Assembly: GCA_028015205.1 (NCBI GenBank)
Contig: CM051511.1
Span: forward strand, 32,790,001 to 32,854,000
Source: Mytilisepta virgata
Taxonomy: Eukaryota; Mollusca; Bivalvia; Mytilida; Mytilidae
Reading direction: 5' to 3'
DNA: 64,000 nucleotides
Shown here: positions 22,816 to 35,085 of the stretch, piece after piece
How positions within the stretch are numbered: the first letter of the stretch is position 1
How the letters are laid out: each line of letters opens with the position of its first letter
Position numbers and translations under genes: made by a program
The notes under the pieces: model-generated
What the model was told of the DNA's origin: nothing
The model's database searches: none
Seen by the model: the letters and a program-made list of their open reading frames with translations, nothing else

Positions 22816-23283
22816 GGTAGACATTTTTTACATTTATTCAAATTCCAAGATATCTTATTTATTTAACAAGATATCTTATTAAGTGTTAAGATATCTTTAA
22901 TTTTTATAAGATATCTTATTTAATTTGAAAGCAAATAAGATATCTCTATAAGTTAATAAGATATCTCTATTAGTTAATAAGATATCTCTATTAGATAAAG
23001 ATATATTTTAAACACATACTTTATTAGATATCTTATAAAGTTTATAAGATATCTTATAAACTAATAGAGATATCTTATTAACTTATAGTTAAATAAGATA
23101 TCTCTATAAGTTTATAAGATATCTTATATATTTAATAAGATATCTTTATAAACATTTTAATAAGATATCTTTATAAACATTTTAATAAGATATCTTATTT
23201 AATATATAAGATATCTTATTTTATTATTAAGATATCTCAATAAGATATCTCGAAATTGAATAAATATAACAACGGCGTGCCAT
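22816..23283. mobile_element. palindrome-array element (GATATC type)
   Basis: Eighteen GATATC hexamers in about 410 bases, mostly as ATAAGATATCTTAT or AAGATATCTCTATAAG, spaced 20-35 bases apart. The array is closed by inverted ends: TTTATTCAAATTCCAAGATA on the left against TTTATTCAATTTCGAGATA read from the right, with weaker matching to GG..A further out. No reading frame survives. It differs in core motif from the other palindrome arrays here. Confidence 0.75.
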
Positions 23284-24960
23284 ACATGCCTTTGTTATGG
23301 GAGTATTTGTTACTTTCGTAAATCTTGTTTACATCTAATGTATTTACATGCACCAACAATCTGAAAATTTAAACTAGATCTGACAGTAAGCAGATGTATA
23401 CATTGGCTCTACGATTAAAGCTCTCTTGCACATCATCAGTTTTTTTAAAATTAAGTACTTATTAAATTACCTATAATTGAGTGATTATATTTTAATCATG
23501 CATTCAACAAATTGAGCAATAAAGCCCAGATATAAAATACGTGTTAAGTTAAGCCTAAATTATACAGAGGCTAATAGGATAACGTATCTGGAAAAGGACT
23601 TTAGATATAACTAACACTTCTTTGATTTCCTAAAATGCCTTCTTCTAGAGTAAACCATTTTATCACTTAGAAGTGAAACTGAAAGAAACCAATTTCTCAT
23701 GTTCAAAACGCCAAAGAGATAAAGTCCTACAAGAGGGGCAGGAAATATGTACAGTACGGTAAAGTGCTCATGTACATTGCAAGATAACTCATGCTCTAAA
23801 GGAAGTTTATGGAAAAACAACTGAACACCTCTTTTTAGCTATTTTTCACACTGAAAGGCAAGGAAGGTCTGCCACTATGAGACAAAAACTTACACCTTAC
23901 GGTATGACCACTACACCCCTACTGTATGTCCCACAACTTACATTATGACCACTACACCCCTTCTATATTTCCCACATAAAGTGTTTTTATGTTGTGGTTT
24001 ATGGTTTATTTATTTATTTTCCTCATTTTTTTTTTCAATTGAAGTCATAATTTGGATTGTTCCCGTTGCATTTTATACATAACCTTGATTTCTGTTTTTT
24101 TTCTTTTTTTTTCTTTAATCGTAAACAGTTTTAATTACATCCACAGTGTATTATTGAACATTTACAAATTGTTTTCTATTTGATTACATTTAAATTACAC
24201 GTTTGATAACACCAAAACAGCATGATTGCTAAATTCCTCGTTTCTTCATTAATCTAAATCCAGTTTCTATCATTAGTTAATTGAAAAACAAATGGTACAA
24301 TTTAAAGTGGACGATGATTAATTAATCTATCAACTTTGTACCAAATTCATGTATGTCGATCTGAATGGTTTTGTATCTACGGTGTGTCTCGCATAAACAG
24401 GAAGTGATTGTTTGGGTATATTGCAACACTTTCTAAAACATTCGTAAAATTGTTATATATTGCAAGTGCCCTTTGTTTCCCTTACTCAGCCGTTTCCAAT
24501 GCTGCAATGTTATTTTTACCTCAAGTAGGTTTTCCTATTTGTTTTTCGTGTGGTTCATTAATCTGTGCTTAAAATATGATGTCACCACAGACGTGTGTGA
24601 CGTTGTTGGATGTGTGTAAGTTTGATTTGCCCAAGTTAATTTTAAGAAATATTTTATCGTTAAAGAATGCATAAAAAAGCTAGAGAGTTGTCAACATGAA
24701 ATTAGATTAAAACGTTCTAGTATTTGGGACACAAAGTAACAATATCTTTTTTACTTCGTCATTTTTTAAATTAAAAAGAAGTTCACCACTTCATTAAATA
24801 AGCTGATGCAATGCACACTACTAAGGTACTATGTACATGATAAGGCACGGAGGTCAGGGATATCTATTGTTATAACCCACAGTTCTTTAAGCGTATAAAG
24901 ACACGTGTATTATAATACAATTGCTTCTAGATTTTTTTTTCAAAATGCGGATGATTGCAA
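23284..24960. other. mostly featureless, with one small tandem repeat
   Basis: 23888-23980 holds two 42-base units containing ATGACCACTACACCCC. Otherwise AT-rich DNA without genes. Confidence 0.45.
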
Positions 24961-24989
24961 AAGTCGAGGTCGAAAATTGCACTATTTTT

Positions 24990-25495
24990 CAATTTGATAC
25001 GAATTTTAGAAAATCAAAATTCTAAAACCTTAATGGGCATCTGCATATTGTGTATGACAATACCATATAGAAATAAAATGCATAGATTTTAAAATGAAAG
25101 AGGAGTTTAGGTCACAAGCTTAAATTGACAGTTTTTCGAAATTTGACCCCTGTGGGCCCCAATTTTAGAAAATCCAAATTCTAAAACCTTATTGCGCATC
25201 TGAATATGGTGCATGACAATACTGTATAGAAATAAATTGCATAAATTGAAAAATGAAAGACGTGTTAAGGTCACAAGCTTGAATTCCAAATTCCAACCCA
25301 TGAGGGCCCCTTGTTTAGAAAATCAAAATTCTAAAACATTATTAGGAATCTACAAGTGGTATGCAACCATTCTATATAGAAATTAAATTCCTAAACACAA
25401 AAGTGAAGGAGGAGTTGATGTCACAAGAAAGTGTGACGGACGGACGGAGTCAATCGCTGTATCCCCGAACTTTCTTCGAAAGTGCAGGGATAATA
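24990..25495 (+). repeat. tandem array of three ~170-base units plus terminus
   Basis: Three diverged units, each with TTTTAGAAAATCAAAATTCT, AAAACCTTA, a GACAATAC.GTATAGAAATAAA block and GGTCACAAGC. They are followed by a GACGGACGGACGG terminus shared (inverted) with 11.7 kb. Two more units lie at 56.23 kb. Confidence 0.75.
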
Positions 25496-26129
25496 AGATC
25501 ATAAACATAGACTAACATGCAGAATTTCTCTCGTCCAATACACAATGCTAGATTACCCTTCATCGTGAACAAACTATGAGCTTACTCTAACTTTAATTCG
25601 CCGATTTTTGTAAATGATTGCCAGTTTAAACGCATGTTATAACATTCTATTAGCTTACAATTATCTGACTTAATGTAACGTTCACAGTTAAATGGTTCCT
25701 GATATAACCATTAATACCGAATGCAGATTTTAATCCATGTATTACAAGATTGGTCTATTAGGCTCATATAATCAGGACTCAATTACGTTTCTGGAGGATT
25801 GAACACACATTTCTATGAAAGTTCAATTTATATAGTATATCCCTCATGTTCCTAAGTCTCTAAAAACTGTTCAGAATAGAAACATCAATTTACTTTTCTT
25901 TCGTTTTGTACCATTATCGACCATCCAAATTATTGGAAAATATGCAAGTATCTTATTTGTTGCGTTTTTATTTTTTTTACATTATGACATAGAGGCTTAA
26001 GACATCTGAACTATAAAAAAAATGCGTCGGTAAATTATACTTCTTTCTGATAGAAAATTTATAACTGAATCTTAATTACAAAGCAGGAATATCTATTTGT
26101 GAGTTTGTATGCGGCATTGATAAAATTAA

Positions 26130-26229
26130 CTGACGGTGTTTACGAAGTTTACCGATAATTACCGAGGTCGTTGCCACTACTTTGCATGGACCATCCGGGA
26201 TATTTGAAAATAAACACGTGATCGATTAA
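26130..26229 (+). repeat. copy of the CATCCGGGATATTTGAA dispersed repeat
   Basis: GAAGTTTACCGATAATTACC, then a GCATGGACCATCCGGGATAT block and CACGTGATC. It recurs at 34985 and 42054 and, diverged, at 5495. Confidence 0.7.
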
Positions 26230-26487
26230 AGTCCATCCTCCCAAGTCAGAGTTTTGTATCCACGTTCGTTCCTACAAACACACATTCATATTTTGTGGGT
26301 CGGAAGTGAACAATTTCCATTGGTTCTTCTCAATGTCAAAAGAAAGTCCATTTGCGTCGAAGGTAGAATTTTCTAGGTCACATACTAGTAGACGATATGT
26401 TCGACCCCCAAAATATGAATGTGTGATTTCAGTGGTTTGTAGAAACGAACGTGGATACAAAACCCTGACGTGGGAGGATTTTATAGT
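26230..26487. mobile_element. foldback element with ~75-85-base arms
   Basis: Arms 26230-26302 and 26401-26487 are inverted copies containing GTTTTGTATCCACGTTCGTT and ACACATTCATATTTTG. The inverted layout creates overlapping open frames on both strands with no coding meaning. Confidence 0.85.
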
Positions 26488-26694
26488 CCGGGTCACTCAA
26501 ACTATGAGCAGATCTCACACCTTCTATGGGGTAGTGTATCGATAAATCGTAAAATAAGTCTACTTGAAATGTTGTACCTTATATAAACGAAAATCCTTAT
26601 GTGACAACGTGTAATAAAGCATTACTACTCTAGGGGGTTAAAATCTATTGGCAATTTCACTTTACATGTTACAGTTGTATGATATACAGTGGAT

Positions 26695-26979
26695 CCTCTG
26701 TAAACCGAACAGCTATCGGACCGTAAAAATTGACCGGTTTTGAGAGGTTCCGGATTTTACTGAAATCCGACCGGAAGTAAATAAATTGAAACAAAAGTCA
26801 AAAACTGTTATTTAAACGGAGTTTTTCCAGTACATACCAATGAGGGTTTGTTTAAAATACGCATCTCAATGACAAATGAATGAAGTTCGGCCGTTATTTA
26901 GAGGTGTATTTGTCACGAATATGTATGTTTAGGACTACAAATTATCTCAGTGGGACCTGTTTTGGGGAGTTCTACTGTA
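26695..26979. mobile_element. pogo/Tigger-like MITE
   Basis: TACAGTGGATCCTC at the left against TACAGTAGAACTCC read from the right, with TA at both edges. No coding capacity. Confidence 0.6.
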
Positions 26980-27387
26980 CCTACTTTCACATCATACATT
27001 ATTGGAAGTTTTGGAGAACTCAACAACTGTTATGTATCTAACCTTTTGTATGAGCATCGCTGGGTGACTATACAGGAATACTAAATGATTTAAAATCCCG
27101 TACGAAAGCTATAATGACCCGAAAATGTCATTGTGAAGAAACTAGTTTACAATTTTTAGAAACGTCTAAAATCTAAGTGGTGTTAGAACGAATACCAATT
27201 TTTGGAGTTTAAAAAATCTCAAAAGATATGGTGAGGTGGTTTATTAATTCTCATCCGGAAAACTTAAAAAGTACCAAATGAATTTTCAAGATAATAAAGG
27301 GACGTAACTCATGATCAGTAAACATCAATTCAGAGAAAAGTTTCAATGCATAACTAAAGGAAACAACAATATTCCCGAAAAGATTTC

Positions 27388-27440
27388 TCTCTCTCTCTCT
27401 CTCTCCCTCTCTCTCTCTCTCTCTCGCTCTCGCTCTCTCA
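27388..27440 (+). repeat. (CT)n microsatellite
   Basis: About 50 bases of CT with a few interruptions. It makes a chance Arg/Glu-rich frame on the other strand. Confidence 0.95.
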
Positions 27441-27857
27441 TATTCAAATGAGAAGTCTACAAGTAGATTTACAATGAAAAAAGACACGTACAGTGTTTGA
27501 CGACAGTTTTGTTCACATGCATGGCTCCATAACTTTGTTTCCCCAACCATATATAACGTGTTTTGTTTTATTGGGATAATTAGAATGCCTCTAATTTCCT
27601 GTATTTTCCAAAATGCCTTAACTTAAAACTAATGTAATCGGCGAAGCATAATTCATTATTATCGATGTTTCCGTTTTCTTAGCAATTATTTCAGTTTGAA
27701 GAATTAGGTTATCTTATTACATGCCAATCGTAAAAAGAAACCTTTCTACAGATGGAGAAGAAATAACAATGATTTACTAAAGAAAATAGTGGCTTTTAGC
27801 TTGCATAACATTTCATGGTAATGCAGACATGTCAGAAATAAATGTGCATGAGACATA

Positions 27858-28115
27858 TGGAATAGAGAATGGAAACGTGGAATGTGCCAAAGAGACAACA
27901 GCCCGACCAAAGAGCAGAAAACAGCTCAAGGCCACCAATGGGTCTTCAACATAGCGAGAAAATCCCGCACCCGGAGGCGGGCTTCAGCTGGCCCCTAAAC
28001 AATAATGCATACTAGTTCAGCGAAATGGACGCCACACTAAACTCCGAAACATACAAATGAACCAAAATTTAAAAAAAACACACAAGATTAACAAAAATAT
28101 GGCGGGGTTAAACAT
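27858..28115 (+). repeat. high-copy bivalve repeat with a CAAAGAGACAACAGCCCGAC block
   Basis: Contains AGAATGGAAACGTGGAATGT, then the CAAAGAGACAACA block, then CACCAATGGGTCTTCAA, CGGAGGCGGGCTTCAGCTGG and a TTAAACATGTTTT end. I recognise this wording as a very common mussel repeat. A short inverse fragment lies at 57302-57402. Confidence 0.7.
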
Positions 28116-28119
28116 GTTT

Positions 28120-30020
28120 TGCATTTTTACACCAAATTGAATTTCTAAAAATGTGTTTATTTCAAAATAAAATTAGATTACTTTTTGTGACGAATGAAGA
28201 AACAAAAAAAAACCGATAACACTAAAGGTCAATAATGACACATCAATCAATTAACGACATCCAATGAACAAAACTTCAGATAAAAAATATGTAAAAGAAC
28301 ACGAAATACAAACATAGACACAACAGAAAGTCAAAACAATCTGAATTAGTACAGACGCTGACCCTCTAGTGTATGAAACACACTGTAAAAGACAATACTT
28401 TAAAAATTAGAATTTGTTGGAAAGAACATACATGTAATTTATGTAATTAGGATGGCATGATTAAAATTCATTTGCTTTAACTGAAAAACTATCTAAGGCT
28501 AGCCATTTTTAGTATGTTCGTTTTGATTCATTATCGTCACAATCGGGGGCAGCCTAAATATATGTTTGGTCATTGAAATGCATCCTGAAATCCCTGACTG
28601 TAGTTTGGTTTAGTCTTAAATATCTGGTGAGCCCTGGACTTCAGAATTTGTTAGTTAAATCCGATACATGCGAAGTCATTATAAACTCATGCTTAATTTA
28701 TTAGTAGGAAAGGCCACTGAATCTATAAAAAAAAACATCTGTTTTTATCTGGCAATAAAATCCGTTTCCTTAGGCTTATAAGAGAAATATAATATGACAG
28801 TTTACATCGCTGTCACGTTAATATTTCATCTTGGGATTTATCACAAACAAAACTCGAATAAAAGTAGCCATATTTGACATATTAGGCCTAAAAATCAACT
28901 TCCATTTTAAGAAAACAATCCAAAGGGAAATAGTAAAATAATCAAATGACAATTTACTCAAATACAATGTATATTTGACTGTTTCTCTTTAAGGAAGTTT
29001 CTAAGAAGCATAGTTTATGAAAAAAAACCGTCAGCTCTTACCAGAGATCTTAAGAACCGTTATCTCTTACCAGAGATCTTAAAAACCGTCAGCTCTTACC
29101 AGAGATCTTAAAAACCGTCATCAGTCTTATTCAGTTTGTAATAGTTTTGTGAATATGAGAACTGATGTTAAATTCCTCCAAGGTTCAATTTTCTTGATTT
29201 TAGCACAACGAACTGTCGTTTAATTCTTTAATTATCCCTTTGGATATGTAATTCATTATAATTATTGCTTTAAAAAATTGCTAATTCTGCTTTAATTGCT
29301 ATTTAAACAGGTCCGAAACAGCTGCTAACCGACTGAAATTACAGGGAAAATGTTAAGATATTTCAATTTTAATATAAAATTATTATTTTCATTCAAGTTT
29401 GGTTAAAAAATGACCATCAGTGACGTTGAAAATGTTGTGGTTATTGATTTCATGCTATTTTGTTAATGTCCAATTAATCTAGGGCTGTTCAAGGCTTGCG
29501 GCATGGTTTTCAAAAAATTGAAGACCATGTTGTTATACTCGTTGTTTTGTGCTTTCTTTGCAACTTCAATCCATATCCATTGTTAGTGTTCAACAAAGGT
29601 TTTAAGGAACTAGTTGATCAGTTTTATTAACGATTTATGGATACATATAATATGTTGTTCAGTCTTTAGCATATGTACTTTCCTACAAATCCATTAAATT
29701 GGCGGTGCCTGGATTTTAGTTGCCTATAATTCGTGTTGCTGGATGTTGCATATTAGTAGATAATCAATTTACAATGCAGTTTTCAACCTGAAATTTACTT
29801 ACATGACCTTAAACGTACTTAGTCTAGGGAATAGAGAACCGTTTGATTTTTTATGTGTCTTATAATGAAGAAGCATTTAATACTCTATCATGCCATGGAA
29901 ATGTGAGTTTTGTGCTCAATCCATCAGCACTTAAATAAATCAAGCTCCTTTAAAAAAAAATCTTGCCATATTGAACTTGAATATGTCATGAAATGGGTGT
30001 TTTTATATTGAAACTTTATA
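28120..30020. other. mostly featureless, with one 29-base tandem repeat
   Basis: 29027-29123 holds three 29-base units (ACCGTCAGCTCTTACCAGAG core) plus a partial fourth. The rest is AT-rich without genes. Confidence 0.5.
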
Positions 30021-30026
30021 GTGCCC

Positions 30027-30117
30027 TTGACAGTCGCATTGAGCCTCAATTTGCTGTATTGGCCCTCGGCGATGCCTCGGGCCAATACAGCATACCACGA
30101 CACAATACGACTGCCAA
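30027..30117. mobile_element. foldback element with perfect inner stem
   Basis: Inner CTGTATTGGCCC (30054) pairs perfectly with GGGCCAATACAG (30079) around TCGGCGATGCCTC. Outer TTGACAGTCGCATTG (30027) pairs with 30103-30117 with two mismatches. Confidence 0.8.
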
Positions 30118-30159
30118 CTAAATAATGTCATGTTTTATATTTCTATAAATGTACTTTAA

Positions 30160-30330
30160 ATTTACTGCTTACTCTTCCGGAGCACCCGAGTCTACCTTCG
30201 GTTTTGGTGGGGTCCATGTTTTTCATATGTTTTTAGTTTATAAGTGTAGTGTTTGTATTGTTTTGGTTTTGTTTTTTCGATTGTCCCCTCCATCGAATAT
30301 CCCTTTGGTATTTCTTGACTTTATTTTATA
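30160..30330 (+). mobile_element. Penelope-type 3' tail, 5'-truncated copy
   Basis: CTCTTCCGGAGCACC, GGTTTTGGTGGGGTCCATG, a T/G-rich stretch and CCCTTTGGTATTTCTTGAC. Same order and strand as the tail at 15.9 kb. Confidence 0.6.
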
Positions 30331-30524
30331 TCTTTACGTCACACATTTGTTAAATGTCTGGTTGTTATCCAATAATATTCAAGTTCAAGAAATCGAAGTT
30401 TACCATAAAAAAGTTGTATTAGCACGTGGCTTTTAGCTGTGAAACGTAATACCTTGTCGTAGCAAAATACTTCAGAGGGGACGAAAACGTGGATAGTTAC
30501 GGACCCGGTACTTCCCATGGGGAG

Positions 30525-30555
<31 letters not shown>

Positions 30556-30559
30556 TAAC

Positions 30560-30825
30560 TCGTTATAACGACTTAGTAACTAGTTATAACAACTGAGCTA
30601 ACTCGTTATAACAAACTTGACTAACTCGTTAGAACAACTTAACTAACTCACTATAACGACTTAGCTTATTCGTTATAACGAGTTATTCAGTTGTTATAAC
30701 GAGTTAGGTAAGTGGTTATAACCTGTTATCTAAGTGGTTGTAATGTGTTACTAAGTTATAATGAGTTACTAAGTCGTTATAACGAGTTAGCTAGGTCGTT
30801 TTAACGTGTTACTAGTTAGTGCAGC
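30560..30825. repeat. palindrome array (GTTATAAC type)
   Basis: Seven perfect GTTATAAC octamers plus several one-off variants, mostly set in AACTCGTTATAACGA and CGTTATAACGAGTTA contexts with 20-40-base spacing. A 20-plus T-run precedes it. Flanking inverted ends are weak, so I call the array and not a bounded element. Confidence 0.75.
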
Positions 30826-30829
30826 TACA

Positions 30830-31920
30830 CGCATTTTATGGTAATTTGAACTGCCCGCCAAATAAATTTAATATGCCACTCAGGTGAAATTTTGTAGGAA
30901 TTATTTTTAAGCCCATAAACAATCCTTTAGGAGCAATCTGGCTCCGCCAAAAAAATCAAATGGTTGCTTGAAGTTGCATTCCGGTTAGAAATTGTTTCCA
31001 TGAAAATTTCCCTTCTATGGGCTAAATGTCACAAATGCAAACATGCTTTTTGTAACTTAAATTATTTATTGATTACACAAGAATCAGTCATTAAATAAGC
31101 CTTTACTGTCTTGTTTTCACAGCACGTACCTGTAGTTTGAATTTGTCAAGGTTTCTATATAAATTGTATTTTTTACTTTAAAATTTCTTCAAGAAATCTA
31201 TTAATTACATGGAGAAACAAGTTTCCAGACGCTGACCCATTGAATTTGTTGAAAATTTTAATTACTTTTCTCCAGTGCTGTTATTATGGCTTTCGTAGCA
31301 TGTTATTAAATTGAATCAATTTTAAAACATTATTTTATTATTAAAATAACTGTAGTTCTCTTTGTTATTTGCAACTTTCAGTTTGGCCTAATTTGGCGAA
31401 GGCTTTTATCAAACCAATAACCAAGCCATTGTGTAAGTTACTATACAAATTTTATTTTAGACATTCCATATGTTTGTATGGTAACTTGACTATATTATCT
31501 TTTTATTTATTTATTATATTTTTTATCGCCTTGGCCAAGTTAATGAGACCGTAAAATACCGATCACAATGCAGCCATATAAAACATGTTTTTTTTGTATG
31601 GATTATACAACCTTGACACAGGGCTTTTTCGCGTTGGAAAAATATAACCCAGATTAACATTATGAGAATGTTTCAGGCTTTTTCTATATTTTGACAGCTA
31701 AATGGATCTTTCGGATTTAGATTTTATACTTGGAAATGTTATTTATCTGCTTTGAATCTTCATTTATATCAATATATTTGTAAATAGATTAGGATAAATA
31801 TAGACCGTTACTTGTGGTCAAGATCATGCCTGCTTATCCCTCTTATGCATAACAATTGATGATGTTAAATTTTCACACTAGTCTGCTTTTTTCTCAGAAC
31901 TCAGGTCCTACTTCTTTGCT
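30830..31920. other. no recognisable feature
   Basis: AT-rich DNA. A short open frame near 31.4-31.55 kb has no domain. Confidence 0.4.
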
Positions 31921-31941
31921 GGGGGGGGGGGGGGGGGGGGG
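31921..31941 (+). repeat. 21-base poly-G run
   Basis: Uninterrupted. It is next to the inverse copy (31943-32035) of the repeat at 22130-22225. Confidence 0.95.
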
Positions 31942-32327
31942 TAATTTGACCATTTTATGACGGAGATGGGTCGGTGAACATGGATCCCTTCCCGAAATTA
32001 TCGACGTTATATCGAATTTGTTACCCGAAAATTTTACAGATAACTAGTATTCTGCAAGATGATATATAAAGTTCCACTTATCGCAATTATGCGTTGTTAC
32101 CAGCATTGATAGTTCGGATAGCTCTGAGAATTTTTGCATGCGAAGCTTTCCAAAATTTGATGACAATCTAAATGTTTGTAGTTTTACCGAGAATTGTTAT
32201 TCTATTTACATTGTGAAATTATATCTCATCTTGTGTATCAATACCCAAATGAGCTATTATATCCTATTTGGGTATTAAAATAAAAATAGTTTGCTGTATT
32301 TTGCAATAAATATTTGCGTTAACTCAC

Positions 32328-32567
32328 CTGTTTGCTTCTGAATCTCTCGCCGTGCAGATACTTCGGTTTAAGGATCTGGACAAATGAAAGCCCATTTTTT
32401 TCTGGATCTCATTTGCATCTCTCTTGTAAGAGCTCCCGCAATTTATTGCCCTAGCCATTTCCCTCTTCCCACCAAGCCTTTGTTTTATTACCCGACGTAA
32501 CTGAGGAAGAAAATTTAGATCTTAGAACGCCCTTTATCTCCTCGTACTCTTTCATAAGAACAGCCTT
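32328..32567 (-). pseudogene. Myb/SANT-like DNA-binding exon (Harbinger/NAIF1 type), frameshifted
   Basis: On - the frame reads QEKAVLMKEYEEIKGVLRSK, FSSSVTSGNKTKAW, then after a frameshift in a G/A-rich stretch EMARAINCGSSYKRDANEIQ and KKMG. This matches the order of Myb/SANT-like domains (KFS-x-VT, K-AW-x-x-A-x-x-N, E-Q-KKW) of Harbinger accessory proteins and NAIF1-like genes. A TGA precedes QEK, and the key Trp of the third helix reads Met-Gly. The exon ends CAG before GTGAGT (32327-32322), a perfect donor, so it was once spliced. No partner exon was found downstream. Confidence 0.6.
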
Positions 32568-32599
32568 CTCTTGTCAGTTCAATTTTTCTTAAGTTTCGA

Positions 32600-33860
32600 T
32601 GTTGATATGATAAAAAATGAGGGTTTCCAATACAACGTATACTTAAGTTTTCCTTCGTTAAGTCGTGTAAATAGAAACTGAAGTTACTTTCTTCACATTA
32701 CTTGAGTCTTAGTGAAATTTTACTTTGATTAACACTTTAAGTTAAGGTCTTTTATGCATTCGGTCCCTGACCACTCAGCCACGAAGACCCTTAAGTTTTT
32801 TTAATTGTTGTCATTAATATTTAAGAATGATGTACTTGTATTGGAAATCAAATACCGAAGAACAACATTATATACATGACATAGACTGTCAATATCCGGG
32901 TCTTAGCTTGTGCACCAATTTCTCAAGGGAGCAACAAATATGTGAAGAAAGAATAAAACTGAATTTAAAATCTCATTTCAATGGTTTATGTATAAGCACG
33001 TGGTTACTGCAAATTGATTTTATCACGTTTATGATAACTACATTTGTTCTGAACAAATTTGTCTGGTTTAAAATCTATTTCATCACTGGAAATTTATCAG
33101 TTTGTCTCGACTTTGAGACGTGGAACCTTAGTGCAAAGCTTTAATAAGGAAATTGCGATATGTAGATAGTGGAATGAAATGTGATTAGCTGATAAGCATT
33201 CATATTACAAGACGAGAAAGTTACAACTTGGAAAGGTGAATCGTACTTTTGAATACATCCAAATTAAAAAAGCTAGAGCGCATGATCTTGTTATATTTAG
33301 AACAAACCCAATAATTTGTTTCAATATCGCGTGTTACTTTTCTATTTAATCACATGATCTTTTCAAAGAGTGCCGTTCTGTATTCCAAAATGGGATATAC
33401 ATAGCTTCCGTAAACGCATAGACTCACAGTAAAGTGTAATTTTCTTTCATTTTGCACACTTGCAATATCCCGGTGCCTTTAACGGAGCAGTTTTTAGTTA
33501 CCCTTCTTGAGTAATGATATCACTCCCTTTGTGTCGTTGGAATTTCATTGCAAGGGCCTTCTTTATATCTTATTTATTCAATATCTTTTACCGATATATC
33601 TTTAACCTATACCTTTCGATTTCGTAACAAACTGTGTCAAAATGAACAAAATAAAATTTGTCGATATTTCGTGGTGGAGTCACCTTAATAGTAGCATTTT
33701 ATGATTAAAAAATTGCACATTTTGGCAAATTTTGTCTTTAGTGGAGATCAAGTCCAAAATAATATGCCAGCATGTAGACATATCTAACTGTAAGCTTAGT
33801 TTAGTTTGCGGTTTTTACGTGGCGTACACGTACATATTATCAGGTTTTCTGCAAACGTAT
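32600..33860. other. no gene; possible tRNA-like scrap
   Basis: 32752-32790 read on - begins GGGTCTTCGTGGCTGAGTGG, resembling a tRNA A-box region, but no B-box follows. The rest is AT-rich. A 105-codon open frame at 32827-33144 (+) has no recognisable domain. Confidence 0.35.
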
Positions 33861-33863
33861 ATC

Positions 33864-33965
33864 GTAAAATATCAGCCGCGAGACACAATGTGAAGCTTTT
33901 TCGGCGAGTGAGCGTAGCGAACGAGCTAAAAAGCTTCATATTGTGTCGAGCGGCTTATATTTTAC
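33864..33965. mobile_element. foldback element with GCGTAGCGAA loop
   Basis: Arms 33864-33901 and 33928-33965 pair with four mismatches over 38 bases. The 26-base loop contains GCGTAGCGAA, which is also in the loop of the foldback at 11.3 kb. The stems are unrelated. Confidence 0.85.
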
Positions 33966-34224
33966 AATATTTATTTGAAGAAAACTTGATGATAAATTTA
34001 TCGTATTGTTAACTAGCAATCTTAATGGAATTTCTTACTTTTCAATGTTTTCTTGATATATTCGGGTCAACGTTGGGTCAAACATTATGACATATTCGGG
34101 TCAGCTCATATTAGGGTCGGGTCAACTCTTTACGACGTCACAGTGCCGAAATACGGGAAATTCTGAAGGCCTCAGCAGGTCGATATAGCCATAGGGAAAT
34201 ACGATAATTGTATATATCGTGATG

Positions 34225-34410
34225 GCAGCCATGTTTATTGGTGTATGAAGTACCCGAACAGAAACAAAGGCTTTCGGTAGGACAATGTGCCACGAAATGG
34301 ATTCGAATTTACAACTTTAAAGCTAACAGGCTAGATATTACGATCTGCATACACCACACTACTAAGTCCCAGGATTCAACGTATCTGAGTAATGTTCCGA
34401 AGAGAAATCC
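34225..34410 (-). mobile_element. very degenerate SINE, possibly family 2
   Basis: Keeps GCTTTCGGTAGGACAAT, a GATTCGAATTTACAAC B-box-like block and AACAGGCTAGA in the order seen at 20.6 kb, but with many changes. Confidence 0.35.
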
Positions 34411-34984
34411 CCGATATAAAAAAGCCAAGACGTAGATTACTTGGCCGAGAGTAATCCGAGACATCTTGTTAGGATTCAGACTTCCTGCTGATTAATTGAA
34501 CATAAAATTTCGTATAAAAGCCATTTTCCGTCTGTGTTTTCGTTTTAATGATCATTATGTCCGTCATTAGCTCAGTTTTACAACATTTCCCAAAGAATTT
34601 AAATTATACCCATATAACACGTAACTGCAAGCACTTTTTTAAGTTTTTGTTCGTACATATCAAGATACTCTTGTTTCTCTGTTTGCCATGAAGGGAACAG
34701 TTTACTAGCAAAATCAAAGATTATAAGTACATTGAACACTAGAAGGAGTATGTATACGAAATTCCCCTTTTGCCTTCCATGACGAACAACAGACTACATT
34801 TCAGGAGAGGTATTTAAGGTATTCGGAATTTCAATATTTCTTTCTGACCAAAAATAACTTTAACCAAAAGTTTGGAACATGTATTATGTAGATAAGCGTA
34901 TATCTTTGTCAAACTGAAACGTACAAGGTAATTTTTTGTTTGTATGCCGCGACCATAAATATAAGTTGGGTACATGTATATTGT

Positions 34985-35085
34985 TTATCCAAATTTTGCC
35001 GATAATTACCATTGCCAATACGTTATATGGAACATCCGGGATATTTGAATTAATCACGTGGTAATTTATGGTTCGGACACCTTAA
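34985..35085 (+). repeat. copy of the CATCCGGGATATTTGAA dispersed repeat
   Basis: GCCGATAATTACC, then GGAACATCCGGGATATTTGA and CACGTGG. Parallels 26.1 and 42.1 kb. Confidence 0.65.

Noticed and set aside
22816..23283. Possible CRISPR-like or ordinary satellite array
   Set aside because: No constant-length repeat with unique spacers; units are palindromic with variable spacing, and the context is an animal genome.
24990..25495. Possible multi-copy structured RNA in the ~170-base units
   Set aside because: No conserved stem survives comparison of the three units here and the two at 56.2 kb; similarity is linear only.
26272..26545. Overlapping open frames on both strands
   Set aside because: Created by the inverted arms of the foldback at 26230-26487.
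27251..27550. 99-codon open frame on - with an Arg/Glu-rich run
   Set aside because: The run is the (CT)n microsatellite; nothing else in it is recognisable.
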